Assembly: GCA_030141605.1 (NCBI GenBank)
Contig: JAQGDQ010001003.1
Coordinates: 1-64,000, forward strand
DNA: 64,000 nt
Direction: 5' to 3'
Source: Tubiluchus corallicola
Taxonomy: Eukaryota; Priapulida; Priapulimorpha; Priapulimorphida; Tubiluchidae
Shown: positions 56,601 to 63,624 of the stretch, piece after piece
Layout of the letters: the number at the start of each line of letters is the position of its first letter
Numbering within the stretch: position 1 is the first letter of the stretch
The notes under the pieces: model-generated
Seen by the model: the letters and a program-made list of their open reading frames with translations, nothing else
What the model was told of the DNA's origin: nothing
The model's database searches: none
Program-made: the position numbers and the translations under genes

Positions 56601-57259
56601 AATAGTCATAGAATCTTTCCCATGAATAAGGAAAATAAAGGTTGACGGTCATTTGAAAGTCATAGCAGACTGAACTGTAATTGGAATTCATAATTAGCAT
56701 AATTATACTCCATTTAGTGGTAATTTTACACCGTTTAGTTGTAACTGAACAATGTGTAATGAATAAAAACTGTAGAATTTAGTTGTAACATTACTGTAAT
56801 TGCTTGGAATATTTATTATAGCTTTGCGGTGATCATAGTACTAGCTAGCTTTGCTTGTGTACTTCTGGTTTTATAGTACTTGACACAAAATACTCAAAAA
56901 TCTGTTGCAGACTTCAGTATTTCGAAGTGTTGACCATGCAACAGTCCAACGATGGACGCAAATGTTGTCACATTTTTGAATTTACCGGACCGTGTGCCAC
57001 TTTAGCATTTTCGTACGAAAATGATTTTAGAGGAGGTTGTGCACTTTCTTTGTAACCAAACTGAGTGAACGTTTTTGGTGTTAGCAGGCTATTAAAGAGA
57101 ACTGCTATTATTTATGTATATTTTTTCCCTTTGCAGAGCGGAGAATGGATACGGGTAAAGATCCACCAGATGGAGCCGGATATGCTGGAGGTGGGATCCA
57201 CTCTGGCACAAGCGATGGCGTTACGTGATCAACATGACGAGATGTTAGCAAAACTGCAG
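32783..57259 (+). CDS. CCDC141: CCDC141/CAMDI-like gene, first two exons (3'-partial)
   Basis: Exons 32783-32935 and 57137-57259 join in phase 0 and give 92 residues. The N-terminus is a variable, acidic leader (MSDTRASESEREVGVYSEGE), followed by TTTTISTVAVQAGSSRIVLA ILK, then SGEWIRVKIHQMEPDMLEVG and ALRDQHDEMLAKLQ. This parallels the start of vertebrate CCDC141 as I recall it (VSSVTIQAGESKIVIAVIK, CGKWVQLQL, LLEIGSS, HELLLAKL). CCDC141, also called CAMDI, is a spectrin-repeat protein with a C-terminal Ig domain in vertebrates. It is known for binding DISC1 and acting with myosin II and HDAC6 at the centrosome during neuronal migration. The rest of the gene should follow beyond 64000. The 24.2 kb first intron is almost entirely repeats. 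It sits head-to-tail after the SESTD1-like gene, as in human. Confidence 0.85.
32936..33240. other. Start of CCDC141-like intron 1
   Basis: AT-rich, no feature recognised. Confidence 0.4.
33241..33440. repeat. ATC/ATT/CTT trinucleotide array
   Basis: CATCAT units with CAC/ATT variants pass into CTTCTTCTTC. Open frames here (poly-His, poly-Met) are artefacts. Confidence 0.95.
33441..34025. other. Intron sequence ending in an AATAAA-type tail
   Basis: No gene. The last bases, AATAAATTACTACTGCTGC, look like a retroelement 3' tail directly before the trinucleotide array. Confidence 0.35.
34026..34702. repeat. AAC to ACC to CACTAC trinucleotide array
   Basis: Pure AAC (about 34026-34080), then AACCAC hexamers, then CACTAC with ATTACTAC and CTGCCAC variants. 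The complementary strand is purely G/T/A and G-rich. Frames such as TTTITT are not genes. Confidence 0.97.
34703..35552. other. Intron sequence, probable retroelement 3' remnant at the end
   Basis: No supported gene. From about 35430 (TGATCTGGAAATCATTACCC) to AATAAA at 35553 the sequence looks like the 3' end of a non-LTR element (possible frame SMIWKSLPELCPL). Confidence 0.3.
35563..35662. repeat. TCTG to TCCG to TCCA to TCTA tetranucleotide array
   Basis: Four adjacent blocks, each differing from the previous by one base. It begins 5 bases after AATAAA (35553-35558). Confidence 0.97.
35663..36567 (+). mobile_element. Probable non-LTR element 3' region
   Basis: The stretch from about 36090 reads into GGCTTAGCCCCTAGTGGCG, GATGTCCTCAATTAGAC and AATAAATGATAATG, a typical LINE-like 3' UTR and tail. 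No intact coding frame was found, and the left boundary is uncertain. Confidence 0.4.
36568..37102. repeat. GAAT/GAGT/CAGT tetranucleotide array with higher order
   Basis: Blocks of GAATGAAT, GAGTGAGT and CAGTCAGT alternate. Longer blocks ending in GAGTTACTCATAACGAATGA recur at about 36782, 36901 and 37070. It is seeded at the AATAAA (36559-36564) of the preceding element. Confidence 0.95.
37103..37524. other. Intron sequence, nothing recognised
   Basis: No gene or repeat identified. Confidence 0.35.
37525..38170 (+). mobile_element. TTAA-type MITE family E, fullest copy
   Basis: Left part (TTTTTCGCATACTACC, AAAAGTATACATTTTATAAC, GCGTTTCTGATAATTTTAA) is shared with 42317-42485. Right part (TGTCGAACATGTGTAGTGCG, GGTAATAATTCTTTCACGTA, AAGATTGGGTCCGG) is shared with 52700-52965 and 21085-21430 in reverse. 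The ends (TTTAAAGGAAGACAGG-like, and GGTTTTGCTTTAA) are weakly inverted and sit next to TTAA. Non-coding. Confidence 0.6.
38375..38620. mobile_element. MITE with 19-bp TIRs (AGGGMACGTTCAGACTAGC)
   Basis: AGGGCACGTTCAGACTAGC at 38375 and GCTAGTCTGAACGTTCCCT ending 38620 match in 18 of 19 positions as inverted repeats. An inner hairpin with 19-base arms (GTAACTCGCAGCAAGTTA / TAACTTGCTGCGAGTTAC) lies at about 38508-38560. Confidence 0.85.
38560..38840 (+). repeat. ~140-bp tandem duplication of the MITE right end and flank
   Basis: The right end plus downstream sequence (TTCTAAGCCCTTAATTTTAC, GTAGAACTGGTTTGTCTGG, GATTTGTGATCAC) is present twice in tandem. Confidence 0.85.
38841..39849. other. 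Intron sequence, no gene recognised
   Basis: AT-rich. A short GATGATGATG run lies near 39394. Small open frames lack domains. Confidence 0.35.
39850..41640 (+). repeat. 25-bp minisatellite, forward array (TTTCCTACAG units)
   Basis: Unit TTTCCTACAGAATCATTGTT plus AGTGG or AGTGCC (39880-40610), then the related TTCCTACAGAACCATTGTTA plus CTAAT (40620-41560). There are about 65-70 units. Each carries a good 3' splice-site consensus. Edge units are degenerate. The inverted relative is at 45485-47330. Confidence 0.93.
41641..42300. other. Intron sequence with X-box-like palindrome
   Basis: GTTGCTATAGCAAC at 42064-42077 is a perfect 14-base palindrome close to the RFX X-box consensus. A 78-residue open frame at 41713-41949 has somewhat gene-like composition but no domain, and its start context is weak; it is not called. 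Confidence 0.35.
42317..42485 (+). mobile_element. MITE family E, left-end fragment
   Basis: TTTAAAGGAAGACAGGATG, then AAAAGTATACATTTTT, GCGTTTCTGATAATTA, ending TTTTGCTTTAAAGGA; an internally deleted copy. Confidence 0.6.
42486..42774. other. Intron sequence, nothing recognised
   Basis: No repeat or gene identified. Confidence 0.35.
42775..45030. repeat. 62-bp satellite (about 35 units)
   Basis: Each unit has GGGAAYATTAGGGGTTAAC, CACATTGAATCAATGTGG, ACTGCTGATGC and RGGCYGYCCTGTGTG. CACATTGAATCAATGTG is a 17-base palindrome apart from its central base. Left units carry GCGGGCCGCCC; many others have GCAGGCTGTCC, i.e. CpG to TpG/CpA changes. The last three units (from about 44930) are shortened to about 51-62 bases. 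Confidence 0.97.
45031..45484. other. Intron sequence, no gene recognised
   Basis: Unremarkable sequence between the satellite and the inverted array. Confidence 0.35.
45485..47330 (-). repeat. Inverted relative of the 25-bp array, ~76-bp units
   Basis: Edge units read GGAAACCACTAACAATGATT, the reverse complement of the 39850-41640 unit. In the core (about 45700-46970) they are merged into about 76-bp units: GATTTTTGTAAGTAACTATT, GTTAATACTTCC, GAGTAATTACTAATATAGG, TTCCATGGGAAACCACTAA. There are about 18 units. Each carries TTTGTAAGTAA, a strong 5' splice-site-like word. Confidence 0.9.
47575..48375. repeat. 82-bp dimeric tandem repeat with trimer-of-dimers order
   Basis: Each unit consists of two similar halves (GGATTGTACCACCTTACAAA ... 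AATTAGTTTGCTG and AGATTGTACTATACTATGAA ... CAGTTAGTTTGTTG). The joints alternate CTTTCAAGG, CTTGCAAGG, CTTGCAAGG every 246 bases, so a three-dimer block was duplicated. Units decay after about 48210. Confidence 0.9.
48572..49065. mobile_element. Tigger/pogo-like MITE (family D)
   Basis: CAGTGGACTCTCGTTATAAG at the left and CTTGTAACGAGAGTCCACTG at the right are near-perfect inverted termini, flanked on both sides by TA. Subterminal GATTCTTATA words repeat. The CAGTGGACTCTCG end is like known Tigger termini. About 494 bases, no transposase. Confidence 0.9.
49066..49872. other. Intron sequence with retroelement-like tail
   Basis: No gene. It ends in TTTAAATAAACTACTTACTT, an AATAAA tail that leads directly into the TTAC array. 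Confidence 0.35.
49873..50545. repeat. TTAC tetranucleotide array with higher-order blocks
   Basis: CTTACTTACTTAC with CATA, CGTA and TTGC variants. A longer block containing TATATTTACTGACTTGCTT recurs at about 49973, 50156 and 50294. Leu/Tyr-rich open frames are artefacts. Confidence 0.95.
50546..50934. other. Intron sequence, nothing recognised
   Basis: AT-rich, includes a CCCTCTCCCCCC tract near 50615. Confidence 0.35.
50935..52690. repeat. 78-bp satellite (about 22 units)
   Basis: Units contain ATCCCATGATGCACTTGGCT, GAGAAGAGTCATGGTTGAAC, TTTTTTACTGTTTATGAC and TTCGTGCATTGTGGAAT. Variants (GATAACTTC, AACAGTCGTGG) are shared in blocks, indicating multi-unit duplication. It abuts MITE E at 52690. 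Confidence 0.97.
52700..52968 (+). mobile_element. MITE family E, right-half copy
   Basis: GAGCTGTCGAACGTGTGCAG through AAGATTGGGTCCGGTTTTGC and TTTAA, matching 37870-38165. The left half is absent, replaced by the satellite. Confidence 0.7.
52969..53856. other. Intron sequence, no gene recognised
   Basis: Contains CATCATCATCGTC near 53160. An open frame at 53314-53544 has no domain. Confidence 0.35.
53857..54370 (-). pseudogene. Non-LTR retrotransposon 3' end with RT C-terminal fragment
   Basis: The minus-strand frame 54363-54103 encodes LLPPAFQSYFSPVSNQHDHY, TRYSIENYVLQLPKTNIM, KYNAIKLWSSIPHEMKTL, YQFKKASKNYLL. The pattern PPxFxxxFxP..H.Y.TR....K.WxSIP..F-K-K is the usual C-terminus of CR1/Jockey-type polyproteins. 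A 3' UTR follows, ending in an AATAAATTCATAATTCATTA tail near 53857. It is 5'-truncated and antisense to the host gene. Confidence 0.8.
54490..55112 (-). repeat. Dispersed repeat family G, interrupted copy
   Basis: 54490-54540 and 54962-55112 together match 28165-28345 in reverse. The roughly 420 bases between them (about 54541-54961) have TTGTGC and GCACAA at their ends and are absent from the other copy, so they look like an inserted element. Confidence 0.6.
55113..55830. other. Intron sequence; NRF1-like words, TA-repeat
   Basis: GCGCATGCGCATG at about 55215 and ACGCATGCGCG at about 55292 are NRF1-like. A TATATA run begins at 55826. No gene recognised. Confidence 0.35.
55845..56575. repeat. 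27-28-bp minisatellite in two opposite orientations
   Basis: Forward units (AAGCACACAATATCATAAAC) run from about 55845 to 56235. After about 85 AT-rich bases the same unit runs inverted (GTTTATGATATTGTGTGCTT) from about 56320 to 56573. The two halves form a long inverted repeat. Confidence 0.95.
56576..57136. other. End of CCDC141-like intron 1
   Basis: No repeat recognised. It ends in polypyrimidine TTTTTTCCCTTTGCAG, the acceptor of exon 2. Confidence 0.45.
57137..57259 (+). CDS. CCDC141: CCDC141-like exon 2
   Basis: Acceptor CCCTTTGCAG, donor CAG|GTAACC, phase 0, 41 codons: SGEWIRVKIHQMEPDMLEVG, STLAQAMALRDQHDEMLAKLQ without a break. It matches CCDC141 residues following the exon 1 motif (GKWVQLQL...LLEIGSS...HELLLAKLK, memory). 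No further exon was recognised up to 64000, so intron 2 exceeds 6.7 kb. Confidence 0.87.
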
Positions 57260-57293
57260 GTAACCTGGCTCACCTTGTATGAACATTTTCACA

Positions 57294-57336
57294 TCACACA
57301 TGCACACACGCATGCACACACATGTGCGTAATAAAA

Positions 57337-57379
<43 letters not shown>

Positions 57380-57422
57380 CGTGTGTGCATGCGTGTGTGG
57401 GTGCGCGTGCGGGTGCGCATGT
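57294..57422. repeat. CA and TG microsatellites
   Basis: CACACACGCATGCACACAC at 57297-57322, then TGTGTG with CGTG variants at 57339-57420. The two are partly complementary and could pair. Confidence 0.9.
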
Positions 57423-57926
57423 ATAGAAGCAAAACATTTGTTTCAGAGAGTCTTTTGGTACATGCAGCGTGACTAAAACACTTAGTAAAACTAGCATTTA
57501 TTGAATCCAAGTATGTCCATCGTGTTTGAACAAACTACTTCTTTTAAAAAAACCACAAAGATCTCATGTTTAGCAGAAAACTGTGTATATGTACAAAATT
57601 AGAAAGGAAAAAGGAAGGGGAATTGGAAATTGGAAATGGAAAACAAAGGGAAAAAAATATACTACAGTAGTACTCCATAGTACTACAGTAGACGGAACTA
57701 GAAGATATAATACTCAAAAAATGTGATAAAGTGGTAAGGAACTTTCCTTGAGCCCTAGATACATGATTTTTTTATTATGGGAAGAAGTGATGTACCACTT
57801 TATTTGGGAATGAGCGAGCAGCTTCAAACAAATATAAATACAGAATGTGGAAATAGGAAAGCCTTATACTAGACACCATGGGTAAGGAGAACTGTTCACT
57901 GATCAATGTGTGCTTGGTAATAGAAG
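57423..57926. other. Intron 2 sequence, nothing recognised
   Basis: Purine-rich stretch GGAAAAAGGAAGGGGAATTGG at about 57606, and ACTACAGTAGTACTCCATAG near 57660. No gene. Confidence 0.35.
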
Positions 57927-58380
57927 TTAAAGCACAAGAAATCATCGTTCATTAATAAACCTTAAAAAACTCGTCTTGAAATTTTCTATTGCATACAGGG
58001 CTTGCGTTTGCAGTAACACTGTGCAAAACTTGCAAATTTGAACTTTCGCGATGACAGTTAGGTGCAGCCATTTTAACGGTAGGTCGTTTACATGACGCTG
58101 CCTAAAGTTTGAAAAATAACCGGAGCATCTGTTGCACACACTTCACCAACTAAGCAAGAAAAAAGTTCAAACTGCTTGATATTATCAATAAGATTAAAAG
58201 TTCATTAATAATGTGCACACTTAGGTGGCGATGCAGTGATGTTTTACCAGGTGATGCGAATATTTTAAATTAGGAATTTTCTTTTTCTAGTTACGTAAGT
58301 CTTTCAAACGGCTAAGCGTAATGCTAAAGTAATATAACTTTGTATGGGACGTTTCCCTTAAAGATTCCCTTTTCTTCCCC
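57927..58380 (+). mobile_element. MITE family A, right-truncated copy
   Basis: TTAAAGCACAAGAAATC at the start; the interior (AACTCGTCTTGAAATTTTCT, CGGTAGGTCGTTTACATG, AGTTACGTAAGTCTTTC) is colinear with 22005-22380. The right terminus is missing. Confidence 0.6.
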
Positions 58381-59300
58381 TTTGAGCAACACCGAGTTAG
58401 TGAATGACCTGGTGAATGACCACCGGTTAAATGGTTTCTTGGTACTGCCTCCAACTATATCTGTCATTGTTAGATGCACACGCAGTGAAGATACTTCTAT
58501 TGTTGCAGTATCTCAGCCTGAAAGATTTGGTTTAGTGCCTAAGCTTGAAAGATTGATTTTTACGATGAGCTACATTCCTGTCTTGCCACAAGATTTCAGT
58601 TTTATGCATGGGAGCTGTGTGCTGCATTCTTATCTTGCATTGAACCATATAAAAACAGTTTAGTAAGAATTGCCACTTCAGTGGGGAGAAGACCCCTTGA
58701 ATCACCGTTTCAAATACTTTAAAAAGCCGCAATGATATGGGAATTTGAACCTGCAGGAATGCTGTTGTTTTTGCAGTTGAAAGGTTTTCCATCTTGCTGT
58801 TTTCTCAGTACGTGTTGACAGATCCTATAAACCTTGTCAAGACCTCGGCTAGTGATTTTCATCTGAGCTTTTGGTAGGCGGAGCAAACTTAACATGTTTT
58901 TTCTTTACTAGTTGAAACTGGCAATATGGCATACCTTCAGGTTGTTAGAAGTTTTAAATTCTGCCCGACTTTTGGCAGCTTTTTGACGGAATGTCAGTTA
59001 AAATTCATTTGTTGACAATGTGAGAGTAGGCACATGTCTTAATGTAAAACAGTGTGACTGTTATATCTGTATATCTGTTGTCTGTATATCTTAACCTGTC
59101 TGTATGTCTGTGTCTTTGCTGTTTGGTCTCTTTGTCTGTCTGCACTTGTCTATTTAGATTCATCACAAAATTTTGTGAGTTACTTATGCAGTTACTTATC
59201 ATAATTAAGGCTTGATGCCAAGTTACTCAAAATTAAAGTTTTACATCTGACCCAGGCTTTGTGCTGTAGCATTTGAATTCGTTATAATTATGGGGTGAAT
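58381..59300. other. Intron 2 sequence, no gene recognised
   Basis: Open frames at 58340-58663 (+) and 58532-58792 (-) overlap in opposite directions and show no domain. Confidence 0.3.
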
Positions 59301-59310
59301 GAATAGCCAA

Positions 59311-59500
59311 GTGGTCACACAGGTCACCAAAGTTAAGCAATGCCAAAACTGGTCAGTGGATTAGTGGATGATTCTTTAGTAGATATGCTCACGGTGGTTT
59401 CATTCAGCGTAACGAGTTAACTGTTTACCTGAGGGAGCACATTCAGGTGCTTAACCTTGATGAGCTTAGCCTCAGGTTGAGCTAGGTACCAGTATTGCTA
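59311..59500 (+). mobile_element. 5S-rRNA-derived SINE
   Basis: GTCACCAAAGTTAAGCAATG, CCAAAACTGGTCAGTGGATT and AGTGGATGATT copy the 5S rRNA internal promoter (ACCGAAGTTAAGCAAC, CCTGGTTAGT, TTGGATGGGTGACC). The body downstream (GGTTTCATTCAGCGTAAC) is shared with 18530-18600 in reverse. This is a SINE, not a 5S gene: the 5S 5' third is missing. Confidence 0.7.
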
Positions 59501-60045
59501 CAAGTGTGCATGCCACTTGAATGCTGGATTTCTGTTTTTAATGTGCCGTACTTTGCAAAGAACATATTTCAGGTTCTCTTTGAAATGACTTGGTCGTGCC
59601 ATTCAGTTTTGAAGCAATTCGTCCGAAATATTACACTGTGCTGGAATTACGTACCTTCATTTTTTACCACCCTGCATGCGTGTTGCATGTGGCGATGCTC
59701 AACTACTTGCTTTTTTGTGAGCACACAATTTTGTGACGGTGGTAGTTTTCAGGGCTCCATGCATTTAGAAATTAGGCATTTTTTCTTACAGGAATCTGCA
59801 AAGCTTCGGTAACCTCTTTCCTTGAAAACTGTGTTGTTTTAGTACGGTCACAGCTGTGTCATTTCTTCTTCATCAGAACTTGTCATCGATTTTGTTGAAG
59901 CATCTTCCTCATCCTGCTTGCCTATCTGCTGAATGAATACGCAACTGGTTTTTTTTTATCAGTGATTCTTTAAGTTCTGGTGTTAAGACGTAGCAATGAT
60001 TATCCTTCTGGTTGGTGAAATCCAATCTCAGGTTCTTGCCCTTGA
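59501..60045. other. Intron 2 sequence, nothing recognised
   Basis: No supported feature. Confidence 0.3.
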
Positions 60046-60418
60046 CTTGTGCGCAGTAATTTTTGTAGTGTAACCAGTGCTGCTGTAATGTAACCAGTGC
60101 TGCTGTAGTGTAACCAGTGCTGCTGTAGTGTAACCAGTGCTGCTGTAGTGTAACCAGTGCTGCTGTAGTGTAACCAGTGCTGCTGTAGTGTAACCAGTGC
60201 TGCTGTAGTGTAACCAGTGCTGCTGTAATGTAACCAGTGCTGCTGTAGTGTAACCAGTGCTGCTGTAGTGTAACCAGTGCTGCTGTAGTGTAACCAGTGC
60301 TGCTGTAATGTAACCAGTGCTGCTGTAGTGTAACCAGTGCTGCTGTAGTGTAACCAGTGCTGCTGTAGTGTAAACAGTGCTGCTGTAGTGTAACCAGTGC
60401 TGCTGTAGTGTAACCAGT
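60046..60418. repeat. 20-bp minisatellite (about 18 units)
   Basis: Unit TGCTGTAGTGTAACCAGTGC, almost invariant apart from TAATG at three places and one AAACAG. The high homogeneity indicates recent expansion. Confidence 0.97.
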
Positions 60419-60800
60419 ATCTTTATTTAATCTTTATTTTAATCACCTTTTTTACAAGAAAAACACAGAGCATGAAACGATAATATGATACAAAGTGACA
60501 AAATTATTAAATGAATAAATTATCTGAGTTAATGATATTAAAATGATTGGTGAAAGGGTGGCGAAAAACTAAAAGTTACCAAAGTCAACCACCCTGTAAG
60601 TAATGTTGCTATTAGTAATTAATGATATGCGCAATTATCTTGACGAAGATTTCAGAATAAGGTGTGGTAAATGGAGCATAAAGTTTACATATGGAGCATA
60701 ACCAAGTTGCTTAAGTAAGTAAAGGAATGATGAGTGTACTAAGATAGAATTATTGAGATTTAGGTTTAAATTTGAACATACATATCAAAATCTGTGTTAT
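60419..60800 (-). mobile_element. Possible non-LTR element 3' tail (minus)
   Basis: TTTATTTAATCTTTATTTTA at the left reads on the minus strand as an AATAAA-type tail abutting the 20-bp array; the remainder resembles a 3' UTR. No coding frame. Confidence 0.3.
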
Positions 60801-61315
60801 TCACAAACAAGATCGGTAGTAGCATATTATTGCTCTGCTTGTACTGTGTTATTACCAAGCACTCGGAATGGGAACAGCGGGTACTTTTTTTTAGAATTTT
60901 TATTGTTAAATTTAGTATGAGCTTACAAGTTTGCAATGATAATTTACACAGAAAGCATTAAATTAACACAGATTTTGACACAGAAAACAAACATTAACAT
61001 ATAATTTTTATTGAGACTACTGGTGTGCAAATATGCAACTTTCTCAATTTCTTATGGCAGTTTCCACTTTTTAAACCTGTGAGCACTTATTAGCCCATGG
61101 GTCATCCATCTAGATGGTGAGGACGGGTCAAGCATCTGCAAACTGTACAGGATGTACTCCTTTTGATGATCACAAATCGTGAGGTTTTTTGCTTATTGTG
61201 CAAGTCCAGAAAGCACCAATCTCTTGCTGCAGCTGCATGACAAGCCTTTGACTTTTGTCAATGTCGGGCCTTTTTTGTAAGAAGTTTCCAGAATTTAAAA
61301 ATGAAAATGAAATTT
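60801..61315. other. Intron 2 sequence, no gene recognised
   Basis: AT-rich, unremarkable. Confidence 0.3.
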
Positions 61316-62965
61316 AGCAAATCCACAAATAACTGCTCAACCTGACCAAGAAAAGTTGCTAAAGTCATGAAAATTATACATCCTCATTAAGAAAAGTTGC
61401 TAAGCTCATGGAGATTATTTACCCTTGTTGAAATTATGCATCCTCATTAAGAAAAGTTGCTAAACTCATGAAAATTATTAAGCCTATTAAGAAAAGTTGC
61501 TAAAGTCATGAAAATTATTAAGCCTATTAAGAAAAGTTGCTAAAGTCATGAAAATTATTAAGCCTATTAAGAAAAGTTGCTAAAGTCATGAAAATTATTA
61601 AGCCTATTAAGAAAAGTTGCTAAACTCATGGAAATTATTAAGCCTATTAAGAAAAGTTGCTAAAGTCATGAAAATTATTAAGCCTATTAAGAAAAGTTGC
61701 TAAAGTCATGAAAATTATTAAGCCTATTAAGAAAAGTTGCTAAAGTCATGAAAATTATTCACCCTCATCAAAATTATGCATCCTCCTCAAGAAAAGTTGC
61801 TAAACTCATGGAAATTACTCAACATCATTAAGAAAAGTTGCTAAACTCATGGAAATTATTCACCCTCATCAAAATTATGCATCCTCCTCAAGAAAAGTTG
61901 CTAAACTCATGGAAATTACTCAACATCATTAAGAAAAGTTGCTAAACTCATGGAAATTACTCAACATCATTAAGAAAAGTTGCTAAACTCATGGAAATTA
62001 CTCAACATCATTAAGAAAAGCTGGTAAACTCGTGAAAATTATACATCCTCATGAAGAAAAGTTGCTAAACTCATGGAAATTACTCAACATCATTAAGAAA
62101 AGTTGCTAAACTCATGTCAATTACTCAACATCATTAAGAAAAGTTGCTAAACTCATGGAAATTACTCAATATCATTAAGAAAAGCTGGTAAACTCGTGAA
62201 AATTATACATCCTCATGAAGAAAAGTTGCTAAACTCATGGAAATTACTCAACATCATTAAGAAAAGTTGCTAAACTCATGTCAATTACTCAACATCATTA
62301 AGAAAAGTTGTTAAACTCATGGAAATTACTCAATATCATTAAGAAAAGCTGATAAACTCGTGAAAATTATACATCCTCATGAAGAAAAGTTGCTAAACTC
62401 ACGAAAATTATTAAGCCTATTAAGAAAAGTTGCTAAAGTCATGAAAATTATTAAGCCTATTAAGAAAAGTTGCTAAAGTCATGAAAATTATTAAGCCTAT
62501 TAAGAAAAGTTGCTAAAGTCATGAAAATTATTAAGCCTATTAAGAAAAGTTGCTAAACTCATGGAAATTATTAAGCCTATTAAGAAAAGTTGCTAAAGTC
62601 ATGAAAATTATTAAGCCTATTAAGAAAAGTTGCTAAAGTCATAAAAATTATTAAACCTATTAAGAAAAGTTGCTAAAGTCATGAAAATTATTAAGCCTAT
62701 TAAGAAAAGTTGCTAAACTCATGGAAATTACTCACCCTCATTAAGAAAAGTTGCTAAACTCATGGAAATTACTCAACGTCATTAAGAAAAGTTGCTAAAC
62801 TCATGGAAATTATACATCCTCATGAAGAAAAGTTGCTAAACTCATGAAAATTACTCAACGTCATTAAGAAAAGCTGCTAAACTCGTGAAAATTATACATC
62901 CTCATGAAGAAAAGTTGCTAAACTCATGGAAATTATTCACCCTCATTAAGAAAAGCTACTGGGTT
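61316..62965. repeat. 40-bp satellite (about 41 units)
   Basis: TAAGAAAAGTTGCTAAAGTC, ATGAAAATTATTAAGCCTAT units in blocks (61490-61740 and 62410-62700) alternate with CTCATGGAAATTACTCAACA units (61800-62390, 62720-62900). A longer block of TGGTAAACTCGTGAAAATTA and following recurs near 62020, 62185 and 62350, so multi-unit duplications have occurred. Confidence 0.95.
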
Positions 62966-63330
62966 CATGAAAACTCCAATAATAAGAAAGATTGATTATT
63001 CTTGGAAAACTGGTGAACTTAATTAAGAAAAATTACTAAATCGGGAAATATTGCAAATTTTATGACAAAATAAAGAAACAAACATCAAATAAGTACGTAT
63101 ATGCCAGGTTATGTAAACAATGAAAAGAAGTTGTTTACAATGTCTAGGTTAAATAATTATAGTCAAGTTGCTACCAAGTTTTTTGCTTTTCGTGTTTTTG
63201 AAAATTCAGCTAGAAAATTTCTGCGGAATGTTCAGGGGTGGATAATTAGTCTCAATGTTTTTCTGCAAGCAACTCAACTAGTTATTATTGGAGCTAAATC
63301 TGGGTATGAGATGTCTGCCATGCCGTGCTG
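62966..63330. other. Intron 2 sequence, no gene recognised
   Basis: An 86-codon open frame at 63101-63361 has no recognised domain. Confidence 0.3.
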
Positions 63331-63332
63331 TG

Positions 63333-63357
63333 ATTGGACGAGACCCCGTCACGTGAC
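63333..63357. promoter_or_regulatory. Inverted CCAAT and GTCACGTGAC E-box
   Basis: ATTGG at 63333-63337 and the perfect palindrome GTCACGTGAC at 63348-63357 (USF/MiT-TFE-type E-box). The surrounding about 60 bases are GC-richer than usual here. It could be an internal promoter or enhancer; chance is possible. Confidence 0.3.
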
Positions 63358-63624
63358 CTAGCAGCAATCTGGCCTCTGGCGTGCTTGTTGTTTGTACTGT
63401 TGGGTTTCTTTAGTGTGCAGGGTCAGTGGAGATATGTGTGCAGCTGTTGTGTTCTTTGCTGTGTGCTGTGCTTTGTAATTTTTGCATTTTTTGAGTCAAA
63501 GGAAACAGTGTATTTCAAGGAGTCTCAAGGTAACGTTCACATTTTGTGCATTTGGCACTGGATCTTTGAAAGTGTTGACATTTGATTTTAGTGGTGTGAC
63601 ACCGAGCATCTGCCTCACCGAAAT

